A stretch of 56,809 nt of DNA, taken from contig JAOABV010000007.1 of the NCBI GenBank assembly GCA_026418155.1, positions 1-56,809 on the forward strand, given 5' to 3'. The position numbers and the translations under genes are program-made. This stretch comes from a candidate division WOR-3 bacterium. Lineage in GTDB: Bacteria; Hydrothermota; Tepidihabitantia; Tepidihabitantales; CAIPLT01. The notes below the pieces were generated by a model, which was not told where the DNA came from, ran no database searches, and saw only the letters and a list, made by a program, of their open reading frames with translations. This document shows positions 8,577 through 16,023 of this stretch, piece by piece (within the stretch, counting starts at the first letter, position 1; each line of letters opens with the position of its first letter).

Positions 8577-9671
8577 ATGCAATGTGTTATTGAAAAAGAG
8601 TTATTCTTAGAAGGTTTAAGCGGTGTTGTGCAAATTCTTTTGACAAAAACCACATATCCGGTTTTACAAAATGTCTTTTTAGAAAGCACTGGCGACAATT
8701 TAATTGTTAAAGCAACAGACCTTGACTCTTACGTGGAAAAACGATTGCCTTTAACGGAAAAGGGTAAATCCGGCAAGGTCATTGTCTCCGGAAAAAAGTT
8801 ATTGGAAGCAGTAAGAGAGTTATCTGCTGATAAATTATCTCTAACCCTTAAGGATAGCAGAGTCTATTTGGAGGCCGACGGTAGCACATCAATCTTTTCT
8901 GGCTTGGACCCAACTGAATTTCCTGAAGTTCCCAGTTTGCCCCAAGATAATGAAATTGAGTTTCCATTAGCAACATTAGAAGAAATTTTTAAGGCAACGA
9001 GTTTTGCTACGAGTAAAGATGAAAGTCGACCGGCAATATGTGGAGTATATTGGAAAGTGTCACCAACTGAAACCCGAATGGTTGCAACTGATACTTATCG
9101 TTTGGCTTTTGCTAAAAAGAAAGGTAAATTTGGTGGTAAACTGGAAGTGATTATTGCACCTAAAATCTTTGCACTCTTTCCTAAAGGTGTTGATAAAATT
9201 AAAGTATGTGTCGACCCAGCAAAAATCGGGTTAGTCTTTCCTAATACTACTATTATCAGCCGGTTGATTGAAGGTCCTTATCCTGATTATGAGCGGATTA
9301 TGCCAAAGCAATATCCGTTTCGTATGCAAACTAATGTTGTCAACTTCTCATCTGCATTACGCCGGGCAGCAGTCTTTGCCCACCCTGCTGGACGCCTTGT
9401 TATCTTAAATTTGTCGGTTAAAGAATCTTCGATTTTTGCTGAAACCCAAGACCTTGGTCAGACTACCCAGATGTTTGATGCCGATTATGAAGGTGATGAT
9501 TTAAAGATTGGATTTAATGTCGACTTTCTTTTAGAAGTTTTGAAACATATTGATAGCGATGAGGTAATAATGGAATTCTTAAATCCCCTTGCCGCTGGAG
9601 TCGTAAAACCTGCATCGTCTGAATCAGAAATTGAAAAGATTTATCTCTTAATGCCGATTCGACTTGAATAA
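8577..9671 (+). CDS. dnaN: DNA polymerase III beta subunit (sliding clamp)
   Basis: Forms the dimeric ring that tethers DNA polymerase III to DNA and docks repair proteins. The 364-aa protein shows the three repeated clamp domains: N-terminal 'VVQILLTKTTYPVLQNVFLES..NLIVKATDLDSYV', a middle domain with 'ATSFATSKDESRPAICGVYWK', and the C-terminal 'RLVILNLSVKESSIFAETQDLGQ', ending with the conserved 'YLLMPIRLE' (normally MPMRL) that shapes the partner-binding pocket. I chose the ATG at 8577, preceded by GGAGG (8568-8572), over the longer frame from 8493. It stands alone: dnaA, recF and gyrB are not beside it. Instead it is flanked by two kelch/T9SS genes, one on each side. Confidence 0.96.
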   Translation: MQCVIEKELFLEGLSGVVQILLTKTTYPVLQNVFLESTGDNLIVKATDLDSYVEKRLPLTEKGKSGKVIVSGKKLLEAVRELSADKLSLTLKDSRVYLEADGSTSIFSGLDPTEFPEVPSLPQDNEIEFPLATLEEIFKATSFATSKDESRPAICGVYWKVSPTETRMVATDTYRLAFAKKKGKFGGKLEVIIAPKIFALFPKGVDKIKVCVDPAKIGLVFPNTTIISRLIEGPYPDYERIMPKQYPFRMQTNVVNFSSALRRAAVFAHPAGRLVILNLSVKESSIFAETQDLGQTTQMFDADYEGDDLKIGFNVDFLLEVLKHIDSDEVIMEFLNPLAAGVVKPASSESEIEKIYLLMPIRLE

Positions 9672-9762
9672 TTTAACATAGATATCCTTAAGGTATAACA
9701 TCTCTATCTTTAGCCTTTATAATTAACATCCTTTCGTTTTATTATATATTTTACAACCCAAA

Positions 9763-9790
9763 TTGCATTTATATAAATTATTATTATAAT
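9763..9790 (+). promoter_or_regulatory. Leaderless promoter of the C25/kelch gene
   Basis: TTGCAT (9763-9768), 16-nt spacer, TATAAT (9785-9790), then 8 nt to the ATG at 9799. No Shine-Dalgarno is present; the message should start 1-2 nt before the ATG. Confidence 0.65.
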
Positions 9791-9798
9791 ATAAATAA

Positions 9799-12700
9799 AT
9801 GATGAAACATCTCGGTGGTACAATTCTTTTCTGGCTTTTGTTTATATCCAATCTGTTTAGTTCTGGAGCAAATTATCTCATCATCGCCCACGATAACTTT
9901 TATGATGCGGTAAAACCTTTAGCCATATGGAAACAGAAAAGAGGGTTGATTACCAAAACTGTTAAATTGTCAGAAATTGGTTACGATACAGCAAGTATTA
10001 AATCTTATATTCGTAATGCTTATAGTAACTGGAATCCGCGACCACAATATGTCCTTTTAGTTGGCGACCGCAACTTTATTCCTTTAGGTATGTATTTTCC
10101 TAATTGGATTCTTTATTACCCTTGGCGAGGCACTTGGACCGACCAGTATTATGTAAACCTTACTGAACAAACTGATTATCGGGATGATATGTATTTAGGC
10201 AGATTACCCTGTTCAACACCCACAGAATGTTCAATAATGGTAAATAAGATTATCTATTATGAACAAGGAAGAGGACTTAGTAAAGGCAATTGGTTTATAA
10301 AGGCAACCGGCATTGCTCGAGACCGAAGAGAAAATAATCAATGTTTCGATAGTTGTTATCTTACTGCAATACGAGAGATTCGAAAGAATTTATCAGATTA
10401 TGGTTTTATTCATATTGACACCCTCTTTACTTCTAACAATGCAGATTATAATGTGGTTGAAGAATCAATAACTCAAGGAAGAAATTTTGTTGTCTATCGA
10501 GGTAGCACCCTTTCATCAACTGACAACTGGAATAATCCTTTTGGCGTCAGACCAGAACGCATTCGAAATGATTCAATGCCTGCAATAGTAATCTCTCCTA
10601 CATGCCGGACGATGTTTTTCCCGGAAAATTTACCTTCTTATCCTGAACCTCAAACTTCGGCAGGCAATAAATGGATAAAACAAGGAACAGTTAGTGTACC
10701 TCGAGGCGCTGTCGCATTTTTCGGCACGACCACTCATTATCATGCTGGATTTGATACCTTTCAAACTTATTGGCGAAATGCTGCTGCAATAAAATTTTTT
10801 GAAACGATAACAAAAGAATCAGTATTTGTCTTAGGCGAAGTTATTAGAAAAGTCAAAGATAGTGTTTTGGCATGTTGCTCACTTCTAACTATCGACCGTC
10901 TAAATCATCCAATTGCTTGTTCAGTTGCTTATATGGAATGGAACTTATTGGGTGACCCTTCATTAAATCTCTGGAGATCACCACCCCAATTAATGTCTGT
11001 GGTTCACGAAACAATTATTGATGTTTCACCACAAACATTTACTGTCTCGGTTCGTGATTCTTTTAATTACTTACCAATCTCAAATGCTTTAGTTACGCTC
11101 TTAAAAGATTCTGTGATATATCAATATCAATATACTAATGATTTTGGTGTTGCCGAGTTTTCAATTCATCCGCAAACCTATGGCATAATGTCGGTTACCA
11201 TTACCAAAAGAGGTTATCAGGTTTATGAAAAGAATGTTCTTACTTGTTTTGAAAATGATGTCGGCGTAATTGATATTATTCAGCCCAGAGGAATCATTGA
11301 CTCAATGATTAATGTAGTTGTTCCTAAAGCCAAAATAAAAAACTTCGGATTATATCCTGCGACTTTCAATATTCAATTCAAAATTAATAATTGGGTGAGT
11401 AGTCGTTTAATTGAGAGCTTACCTTCTCAAGAAGAAATCTTTGTCACTTTTGACCCCTGGATTATTGGACCTCGAGGAAATTATGTTGGTAAATGTATCT
11501 GCCAACTAACAGATGATTTGGTTCCCCAAAATGATACCTTGGAAACGCATTTTACTGTTGTGCCTCATATTGTTGGTTGGATACAGAAAGAGGTTTTACC
11601 GACTCAGGTTCCTAATCAATATGTCAGATATGGCGGTGCTTTAGTTGGAACTGACAATTATATATTTGCTTTTCGCGGCAACAAATCTAATGAGTTCTAT
11701 AAATATTCTATAGAAGAAGATAAATGGTCTTTAGCCGAATCGATTCCGTTTGGCCGGAAACCTAATGACCCGTTACAAATTAATCGGAAACAAGTCGGTA
11801 ATGGAGCAGCACTTTGTTTTGATGGTATTAATACAATCTATGCAACTAAAGGCGCTGGAACTCGAGAATTGTGGGCATATAATATCACAAATAATTCTTG
11901 GACACAAAAAGCATTTGTTCCGTCCATAATCAAACGGGGTTTAAGGGGTGGTACATCAATAGTATTTGAAAATAATAAACTTTATCTTTTAGCCGGAGAA
12001 CAAAATAGAAGAGTATCGACAAATTTTTTATGTTATTTTCCTTCTGCTGATACCTTAAATGGTGAACCTTGGCAGTTGTTAAATCCCGCGCCACTGGAAC
12101 CTGATTATCGAACTTATCGAAATGGCAGTTGTCTTGTTGCCTTAGGTGATGAAATTTATGCTCTAAAAGGTTGGGGTAAACATAATTATTTCTATGCTTA
12201 CGATACCAAAACTGGAACTTGGACTGTAAAAGAAACTATACCTCAATCTCATCCGCAACTCCTTCAGAAAAATAAAGTAAAAAATGGCGCCTCAATGACA
12301 ACAGATGGTCAAGTTATTTACGCAATTAAAGGATTGGGCAAAAATGAATTTTGGCAATATCAGCCCAGCCTAATAAAGTCAAAAACTGATCTGGGAGATA
12401 ACCAAGGCATATGGCTACCATTAGATACTATTCCCAGGTTACACAAAAAATCAGTTCCCAAATACGGTGCATCCTTAACTTATGCCCAAGGAAAAATTTA
12501 TCTCTTAAAAGGAAACAACACACCTGAATTTTGGCAGTACACCCCGATAACAGAAATATCTAATATTAATTGCCAACAAAATCTACTTCTGCCTCATCAG
12601 GAAACAATCTCTCACAATAATTCTTTACCAGTTATTAATCCAATTCTATTCATAAAGAATTCCACAATTTTCTTTAATGTCCTACGCGCAAGCAAAGTTG

Positions 12701-12873
12701 TAATAAAACTCTACAACTCTTGTGGAAGATGTATTGAAGTCATAAATAATGATTTTCTTGAAGTTGGAACTTATCAGTACCGCCTTGACTTTTCTTTACT
12801 TCCTAAAGGTATCTATTTCTTAAAGTATGAAGATATAACCAGCAAAGGGACATTAAAAATATTCAAAGGATAA
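9799..12873 (+). CDS. Gingipain-type (C25-like) protein with kelch repeats and T9SS sorting domain
   Basis: A 1024-aa exported protein. After a signal peptide (residues 1-23), residues ~25-390 have the caspase-like gingipain layout: 'YLIIAHDNFYDAVKPLAIWKQKRG', 'YVLLVGDRNFIP', 'DDMYLGRLPCSTPTE', 'AFFGTTTHYHAG', 'YMEWNLLGDPSLNLW'. The Cys-bearing strand reads VISPTCRTMFF. The segment where gingipains carry the catalytic His-Gly (YxGHG) reads VVYRGSTLSSTDNW, so that histidine is not evident and activity is doubtful. An Ig/CARDB stretch follows (~400-590), then about six kelch-like blades (~595-925) close to those of the 1214-aa neighbour. A C-terminal sorting domain ends LPKGIYFLKY. It is probably exported by T9SS and either anchored or released. 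The promoter predicts a leaderless mRNA. Confidence 0.85.
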   Translation: MMKHLGGTILFWLLFISNLFSSGANYLIIAHDNFYDAVKPLAIWKQKRGLITKTVKLSEIGYDTASIKSYIRNAYSNWNPRPQYVLLVGDRNFIPLGMYFPNWILYYPWRGTWTDQYYVNLTEQTDYRDDMYLGRLPCSTPTECSIMVNKIIYYEQGRGLSKGNWFIKATGIARDRRENNQCFDSCYLTAIREIRKNLSDYGFIHIDTLFTSNNADYNVVEESITQGRNFVVYRGSTLSSTDNWNNPFGVRPERIRNDSMPAIVISPTCRTMFFPENLPSYPEPQTSAGNKWIKQGTVSVPRGAVAFFGTTTHYHAGFDTFQTYWRNAAAIKFFETITKESVFVLGEVIRKVKDSVLACCSLLTIDRLNHPIACSVAYMEWNLLGDPSLNLWRSPPQLMSVVHETIIDVSPQTFTVSVRDSFNYLPISNALVTLLKDSVIYQYQYTNDFGVAEFSIHPQTYGIMSVTITKRGYQVYEKNVLTCFENDVGVIDIIQPRGIIDSMINVVVPKAKIKNFGLYPATFNIQFKINNWVSSRLIESLPSQEEIFVTFDPWIIGPRGNYVGKCICQLTDDLVPQNDTLETHFTVVPHIVGWIQKEVLPTQVPNQYVRYGGALVGTDNYIFAFRGNKSNEFYKYSIEEDKWSLAESIPFGRKPNDPLQINRKQVGNGAALCFDGINTIYATKGAGTRELWAYNITNNSWTQKAFVPSIIKRGLRGGTSIVFENNKLYLLAGEQNRRVSTNFLCYFPSADTLNGEPWQLLNPAPLEPDYRTYRNGSCLVALGDEIYALKGWGKHNYFYAYDTKTGTWTVKETIPQSHPQLLQKNKVKNGASMTTDGQVIYAIKGLGKNEFWQYQPSLIKSKTDLGDNQGIWLPLDTIPRLHKKSVPKYGASLTYAQGKIYLLKGNNTPEFWQYTPITEISNINCQQNLLLPHQETISHNNSLPVINPILFIKNSTIFFNVLRASKVVIKLYNSCGRCIEVINNDFLEVGTYQYRLDFSLLPKGIYFLKYEDITSKGTLKIFKG

Positions 12874-12967
12874 GCCAATTAATCAATCAACAATATCACA
12901 TTTAACTCTATTGCAATATTACGAGATTAAGATTCATTAGATACTTCTCACCTTTTTAATTTCCTTC

Positions 12968-12995
12968 TTGACGATTAGATTTTTTTGATTATATT
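12968..12995 (+). promoter_or_regulatory. Promoter of the korDABC operon
   Basis: TTGACG (12968-12973), 16-nt spacer, TATATT (12990-12995). The predicted start point is near 13002, about 100 nt before korD and about 10 nt before the ATG of a 27-codon leader ORF. Confidence 0.5.
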
Positions 12996-13011
12996 CTATC
13001 TGTCAGGTACA

Positions 13012-13095
13012 ATGCAACTATACTATGAAACTATTCGATTAATTTTGTTTCTGAATAAATATAAAATTAAGCCTCGGTGTTTAATAAATAATTAA
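13012..13095 (+). CDS. Possible 27-aa leader peptide upstream of korD
   Basis: An ATG at 13012 opens a 27-codon frame ending in TAA at 13093-13095, 8 nt before the korD ATG. The peptide begins MQLYYETIRLILFLN and is hydrophobic then basic. The inferred start point of the korDABC promoter lies about 10 nt upstream, so it could be read almost leaderlessly and couple into korD, which has no good Shine-Dalgarno of its own. No homology is recognised and the frame could be chance. Confidence 0.25.
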   Translation: MQLYYETIRLILFLNKYKIKPRCLINN

Positions 13096-13103
13096 CAAAA
13101 AAG

Positions 13104-13349
13104 ATGAAAAAAAATCATCCTAAGCCAGTTGTAACCAAAAGTAAGTCTGGTATTGAAATTGAAGTTATTAAAGAATTTTGTAAAGGTTGTGGTATTTGTG
13201 TTGAGTTCTGCCCTAAAGATGTTTTAACTATTGGCTCTGACTTAAAGGTTAATGTCAGTAATATCGAGGCTTGTAATGGCGATATGCTCTGTGAATTACG
13301 TTGTCCTGATTTCGCAATCTTTGTCACTAAACCCAAAAAGAGCAAATGA
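13104..13349 (+). CDS. korD: 2-oxoacid:ferredoxin oxidoreductase delta (ferredoxin-like) subunit
   Basis: An 81-aa ferredoxin-type subunit that passes electrons from the thiamine-bound intermediate to external ferredoxin. The first cluster motif is complete: Cys26-x2-Cys29-x2-Cys32-x3-Cys36-Pro. In the second motif (CNGDMLCELRCP) the ligands line up as Cys57, Asp60, Cys63 and Cys67, so aspartate replaces the second cysteine. An Asp at this position is known from Pyrococcus furiosus ferredoxin, where the cluster interconverts readily between 3Fe and 4Fe forms. 'CELRCPDFAIFV' is typical of KorD/VorD. It is the first gene of the D-A-B-C operon. A 2-oxoglutarate versus branched-chain 2-oxoacid substrate cannot be settled from this subunit. 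Confidence 0.88.
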   Translation: MKKNHPKPVVTKSKSGIEIEVIKEFCKGCGICVEFCPKDVLTIGSDLKVNVSNIEACNGDMLCELRCPDFAIFVTKPKKSK

Positions 13350-13391
13350 TTATCCTAGAAAGTACAAATAATTCAGAACCTATAAATAAAT

Positions 13392-14495
13392 ATGCAATTA
13401 TTATCTGGTAATGAGGCATGCGCTATAGGTGCAATTAGAGCCGGCGTACGGTTTTTCGCTGGTTATCCGATTACACCTTCAACAGAAATTGCGGAAATAA
13501 TGTCTGAAGAACTTCCTAAAATCGGCGGTATTTTTATTCAGATGGAAGATGAAATTGCCAGTATCTGTGCAATGATTGGTGCTTCGGCTGCGGGTATGAA
13601 ATCAATGACCGCAACTTCTGGTCCGGGGTTTTCTTTAATGCAAGAAGGTATTGGTTATGCGGTAATGACTGAAGTTCCTTGTGTAATTATTAATGTCCAG
13701 CGTGGTGGACCAGCTACTGGCCTACCAACCAAAGTCGCTCAAGGTGATATTATGTCCGCACGATGGGGCACTCATGGTGACCATCCAGCAGTTGCTTTAA
13801 CTCCTTGGAGTGTCGCCGAATCTTACTCATTAACGATTAAAGCAGTTGAAATTGCTGAACGCTTGAGATTGCCTGTAATCGTTTTAAGTGATGAAATCGT
13901 TGGTCATATGAGAGAAGTCGTCTCCTTGCCTAAATCAGTTGCAATTGATACACCCAAGAAACTAATTAAATCTGCTAACGACTATTTGCATTATGATGAT
14001 GATACCAATTATGATGCACAAATTGCTCATTTTGGTGATGGTTATCGAATTCATATCTCAGGATTGACACATCGTAAAGATGGCTTCCCAACTAATGACC
14101 CTAAAACTATTGCTTGGAAGATGATGCGATTAAAAAATAAAATTGACCAGAATAAACATTGGCTTTATAGTTTTGAACATTTAGATGTTGATAGTGACAC
14201 TGTCATCATATCCTATGGCAGTTCTGCCCGCACCTCTTTAGAAGCAAAACAAGAATATGAATCAGCCCATAGCAAAAAAATTGGCTTTTTACGGTTAATA
14301 ATGATTTGGCCATTTCCTTACCAACAATTATCTGAGATCTTAAAAAACGCTAAACGAGTAGTTGTGGTGGAAATGAATCAGGGACAGATAATAAAAGAAA
14401 TTGCCAGCACCGTTGGTCGAAATGTCGAGGTTGTCGGCGTCAACCGGGTTGATGGAGAATTGATAACTCCTGAAGAAATTTTAGCAGTATTATGA
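13392..14495 (+). CDS. korA: 2-oxoacid:ferredoxin oxidoreductase alpha subunit
   Basis: A 367-aa subunit of an anaerobic CoA-dependent 2-oxoacid:ferredoxin oxidoreductase. It opens with the pyrimidine-binding fold seen in this family: 'GNEACAIGAIRAGVRFFAGYPITPSTEIAEIM', then 'QMEDEIASICAMIGASAAGMKSMTATSGPGFSLMQEGIGYA', 'RGGPATGLPTKVAQGD' and 'WGTHGDHPAVAL'. The C-terminal half carries domain II (FLRLIMIWPFP, 'VVVVEMNQGQI'). Length and the absence of a fused gamma domain match KorA/VorB. It sits 42 nt after korD. TATAAA lies 5 nt before its ATG and could be a second, internal leaderless start, although no -35 box is seen. Likely substrate 2-oxoglutarate, but 2-oxoisovalerate is possible. Confidence 0.93.
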   Translation: MQLLSGNEACAIGAIRAGVRFFAGYPITPSTEIAEIMSEELPKIGGIFIQMEDEIASICAMIGASAAGMKSMTATSGPGFSLMQEGIGYAVMTEVPCVIINVQRGGPATGLPTKVAQGDIMSARWGTHGDHPAVALTPWSVAESYSLTIKAVEIAERLRLPVIVLSDEIVGHMREVVSLPKSVAIDTPKKLIKSANDYLHYDDDTNYDAQIAHFGDGYRIHISGLTHRKDGFPTNDPKTIAWKMMRLKNKIDQNKHWLYSFEHLDVDSDTVIISYGSSARTSLEAKQEYESAHSKKIGFLRLIMIWPFPYQQLSEILKNAKRVVVVEMNQGQIIKEIASTVGRNVEVVGVNRVDGELITPEEILAVL

Positions 14496-14531
14496 AACAA
14501 ATATTTGACTATTTACAATCTATTGGCTACG

Positions 14532-15347
14532 ATGAAACCAGAAATCCTTGATTATTTACGATTAGATGACCGATTTCCGCACATTTTGTGTCCGGGTTGT
14601 GGAATTGGTTCAGCAATGAACTCATTAGTTCGTGCAATTAATGAATCGGGCTTGAATAAAAATGAGGTTTGTGTTGTCTCAGGTATTGGTTGTTCTTCGC
14701 GTGTTCCTGGTTACCTCGATTGTGACACCTTCCATACTTTGCACGGCCGGGCAATTCCCTCAGCAACTGGTGTAAAACTTGCCCGTCCCAATATGGAAGT
14801 AATCGTTATTGCCGGAGACGGTGATTTACTGGCAATTGGTGGTAATCATTTTATTCATGCGGCGAGAAGAAATCTTGATATGACAGTAATTGTAATTAAT
14901 AATTTCAATTATGGTATGACTGGCGGACAATTTTCACCCACAACGCCTCAAGGTAAACGAGCCGCAACCGCTCCTTATGGTTGTGTCGAAAGAGCATTTG
15001 ATATTTGTGAAATGGCTAAAGCCGCAGGTGCGGTCTTTGTTGCCCGAAGTACAACTTATCATACACCTCACCTTAAAGGATTAATCAAACAAGCCATTAA
15101 GAAAAAAGGATTTGCCGTGGTTGAAGTTGTTTCTCAATGTCCGACACTTTATGGTCGATTAAACCGAATGGGCGATGCAGTAAAAATGCTTGAATATTTT
15201 AGAGACAACTCAATCACTGCATCTTCAATTCAAGAACCCAAAGATGCGGAAGGGAAATTTGTTATCGGTGTTTTGCACGACACTGAAGCACCAGAATTTT
15301 ACGAAGTGTATAAGAAAGTTGTTGAGACCGCACAAAAGAAAAAATAA
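14532..15347 (+). CDS. korB: 2-oxoacid:ferredoxin oxidoreductase beta (TPP-binding) subunit
   Basis: A 271-aa subunit binding thiamine diphosphate. 'FPHILCPGCGIGSAMN' holds the Fe-S/TPP-proximal CPGCG motif, 'VSGIGCSSRVPGYL' follows, and the TPP signature runs GDGDLLAIGGNHF to INNFNYGMTGGQ(F)SPTTP (GDG-x~25-NN). The ATG at 14532 gives the family N-terminus; a TTG at 14505 in frame would add nine residues. There is no Shine-Dalgarno. Instead the stop of korA is overlapped by an ATG (ATGA at 14492-14495) that opens a 19-codon frame closing at 14551, inside korB in another frame. It may bring ribosomes to the korB start by reinitiation. Confidence 0.93.
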   Translation: MKPEILDYLRLDDRFPHILCPGCGIGSAMNSLVRAINESGLNKNEVCVVSGIGCSSRVPGYLDCDTFHTLHGRAIPSATGVKLARPNMEVIVIAGDGDLLAIGGNHFIHAARRNLDMTVIVINNFNYGMTGGQFSPTTPQGKRAATAPYGCVERAFDICEMAKAAGAVFVARSTTYHTPHLKGLIKQAIKKKGFAVVEVVSQCPTLYGRLNRMGDAVKMLEYFRDNSITASSIQEPKDAEGKFVIGVLHDTEAPEFYEVYKKVVETAQKKK

Positions 15348-15394
15348 TATAATGTTATCTGATTGGAAATTTAACAAAAAGAAATAATGATTAT

Positions 15395-15937
15395 ATGCGA
15401 AAAGAAATTCGTTTAGCAGGCACAGGCGGTCAGGGATTAATCTTAGCTGGTGTCATTATTGCCGAAGCCGCAGGTGTTTACGAAGGCAAAAAAGTAATCC
15501 AAACCCAAAGTTATGGTCCAGAAGCGCGCGGTGGTGCTTCGAAATCTGATGTTATCATTTCTACTGAAGAAATTTTATACCCGAAACCACGCAAAATAGA
15601 TATCCTCGCTTGCCTTTCTCAAAAAGCCTGTGACGCTTACTTGAAAGATTTAAAAGATAATGGCATTGTAATTTTTGATAGTTTTTATGTTAAGCGATGT
15701 CTCGCACAAGTTTGTTTTGGCCTGCCTTTATCCCAAACGACTCGTCAAAGATTCGGTCGGGAAATATTTACCAATATAGTCTTATTGGGTGCCATCTCAG
15801 AAATTACGAAGATAGTTAGTATTGATTCGCTCAAAAAAGCATTACAACATCGTGTGCCACCAGCAACCATTGAATCAAATCTCCAAGCCTTAGAACTTGG
15901 CGTTGAAATTGCTAAAAGCCAAGCTCAGACTATTTGA
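15395..15937 (+). CDS. korC: 2-oxoacid:ferredoxin oxidoreductase gamma subunit
   Basis: A 180-aa subunit with the gamma-domain hallmarks 'RKEIRLAGTGGQGLILAGVIIAEAA' (Gly-rich loop), 'QTQSYGPEARGGASKSDVIIS' and 'ILACLSQKACDAY', ending with helices 'NIVLLGAISEITKIV' and 'RVPPATIESNLQALELG'. It completes the four-subunit enzyme with korD, korA and korB, in the order D-A-B-C common among anaerobes. It follows korB after 47 nt without an evident Shine-Dalgarno. With reduced ferredoxin as product or reactant, the complex can run oxidatively (energy metabolism) or in reverse (reductive carboxylation); the sequence does not decide which. Confidence 0.93.
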   Translation: MRKEIRLAGTGGQGLILAGVIIAEAAGVYEGKKVIQTQSYGPEARGGASKSDVIISTEEILYPKPRKIDILACLSQKACDAYLKDLKDNGIVIFDSFYVKRCLAQVCFGLPLSQTTRQRFGREIFTNIVLLGAISEITKIVSIDSLKKALQHRVPPATIESNLQALELGVEIAKSQAQTI

Positions 15938-16011
15938 TAATCTTATTCTAATCTTATGGTTCAATTACCATTTAACTACTAATAATTAAAAATGGCTTCA
16001 ATTTGATTTAA

Positions 16012-16017
16012 TAAAAT
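16012..16017 (+). promoter_or_regulatory. Possible -10 box placing glgC on a leaderless mRNA
   Basis: TAAAAT ends 6 nt before the glgC ATG, the spacing seen at the stronger leaderless promoters in this window. No convincing -35 box lies 16-17 nt upstream, so support is weak. Confidence 0.3.
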
Positions 16018-16023
16018 TATTAG

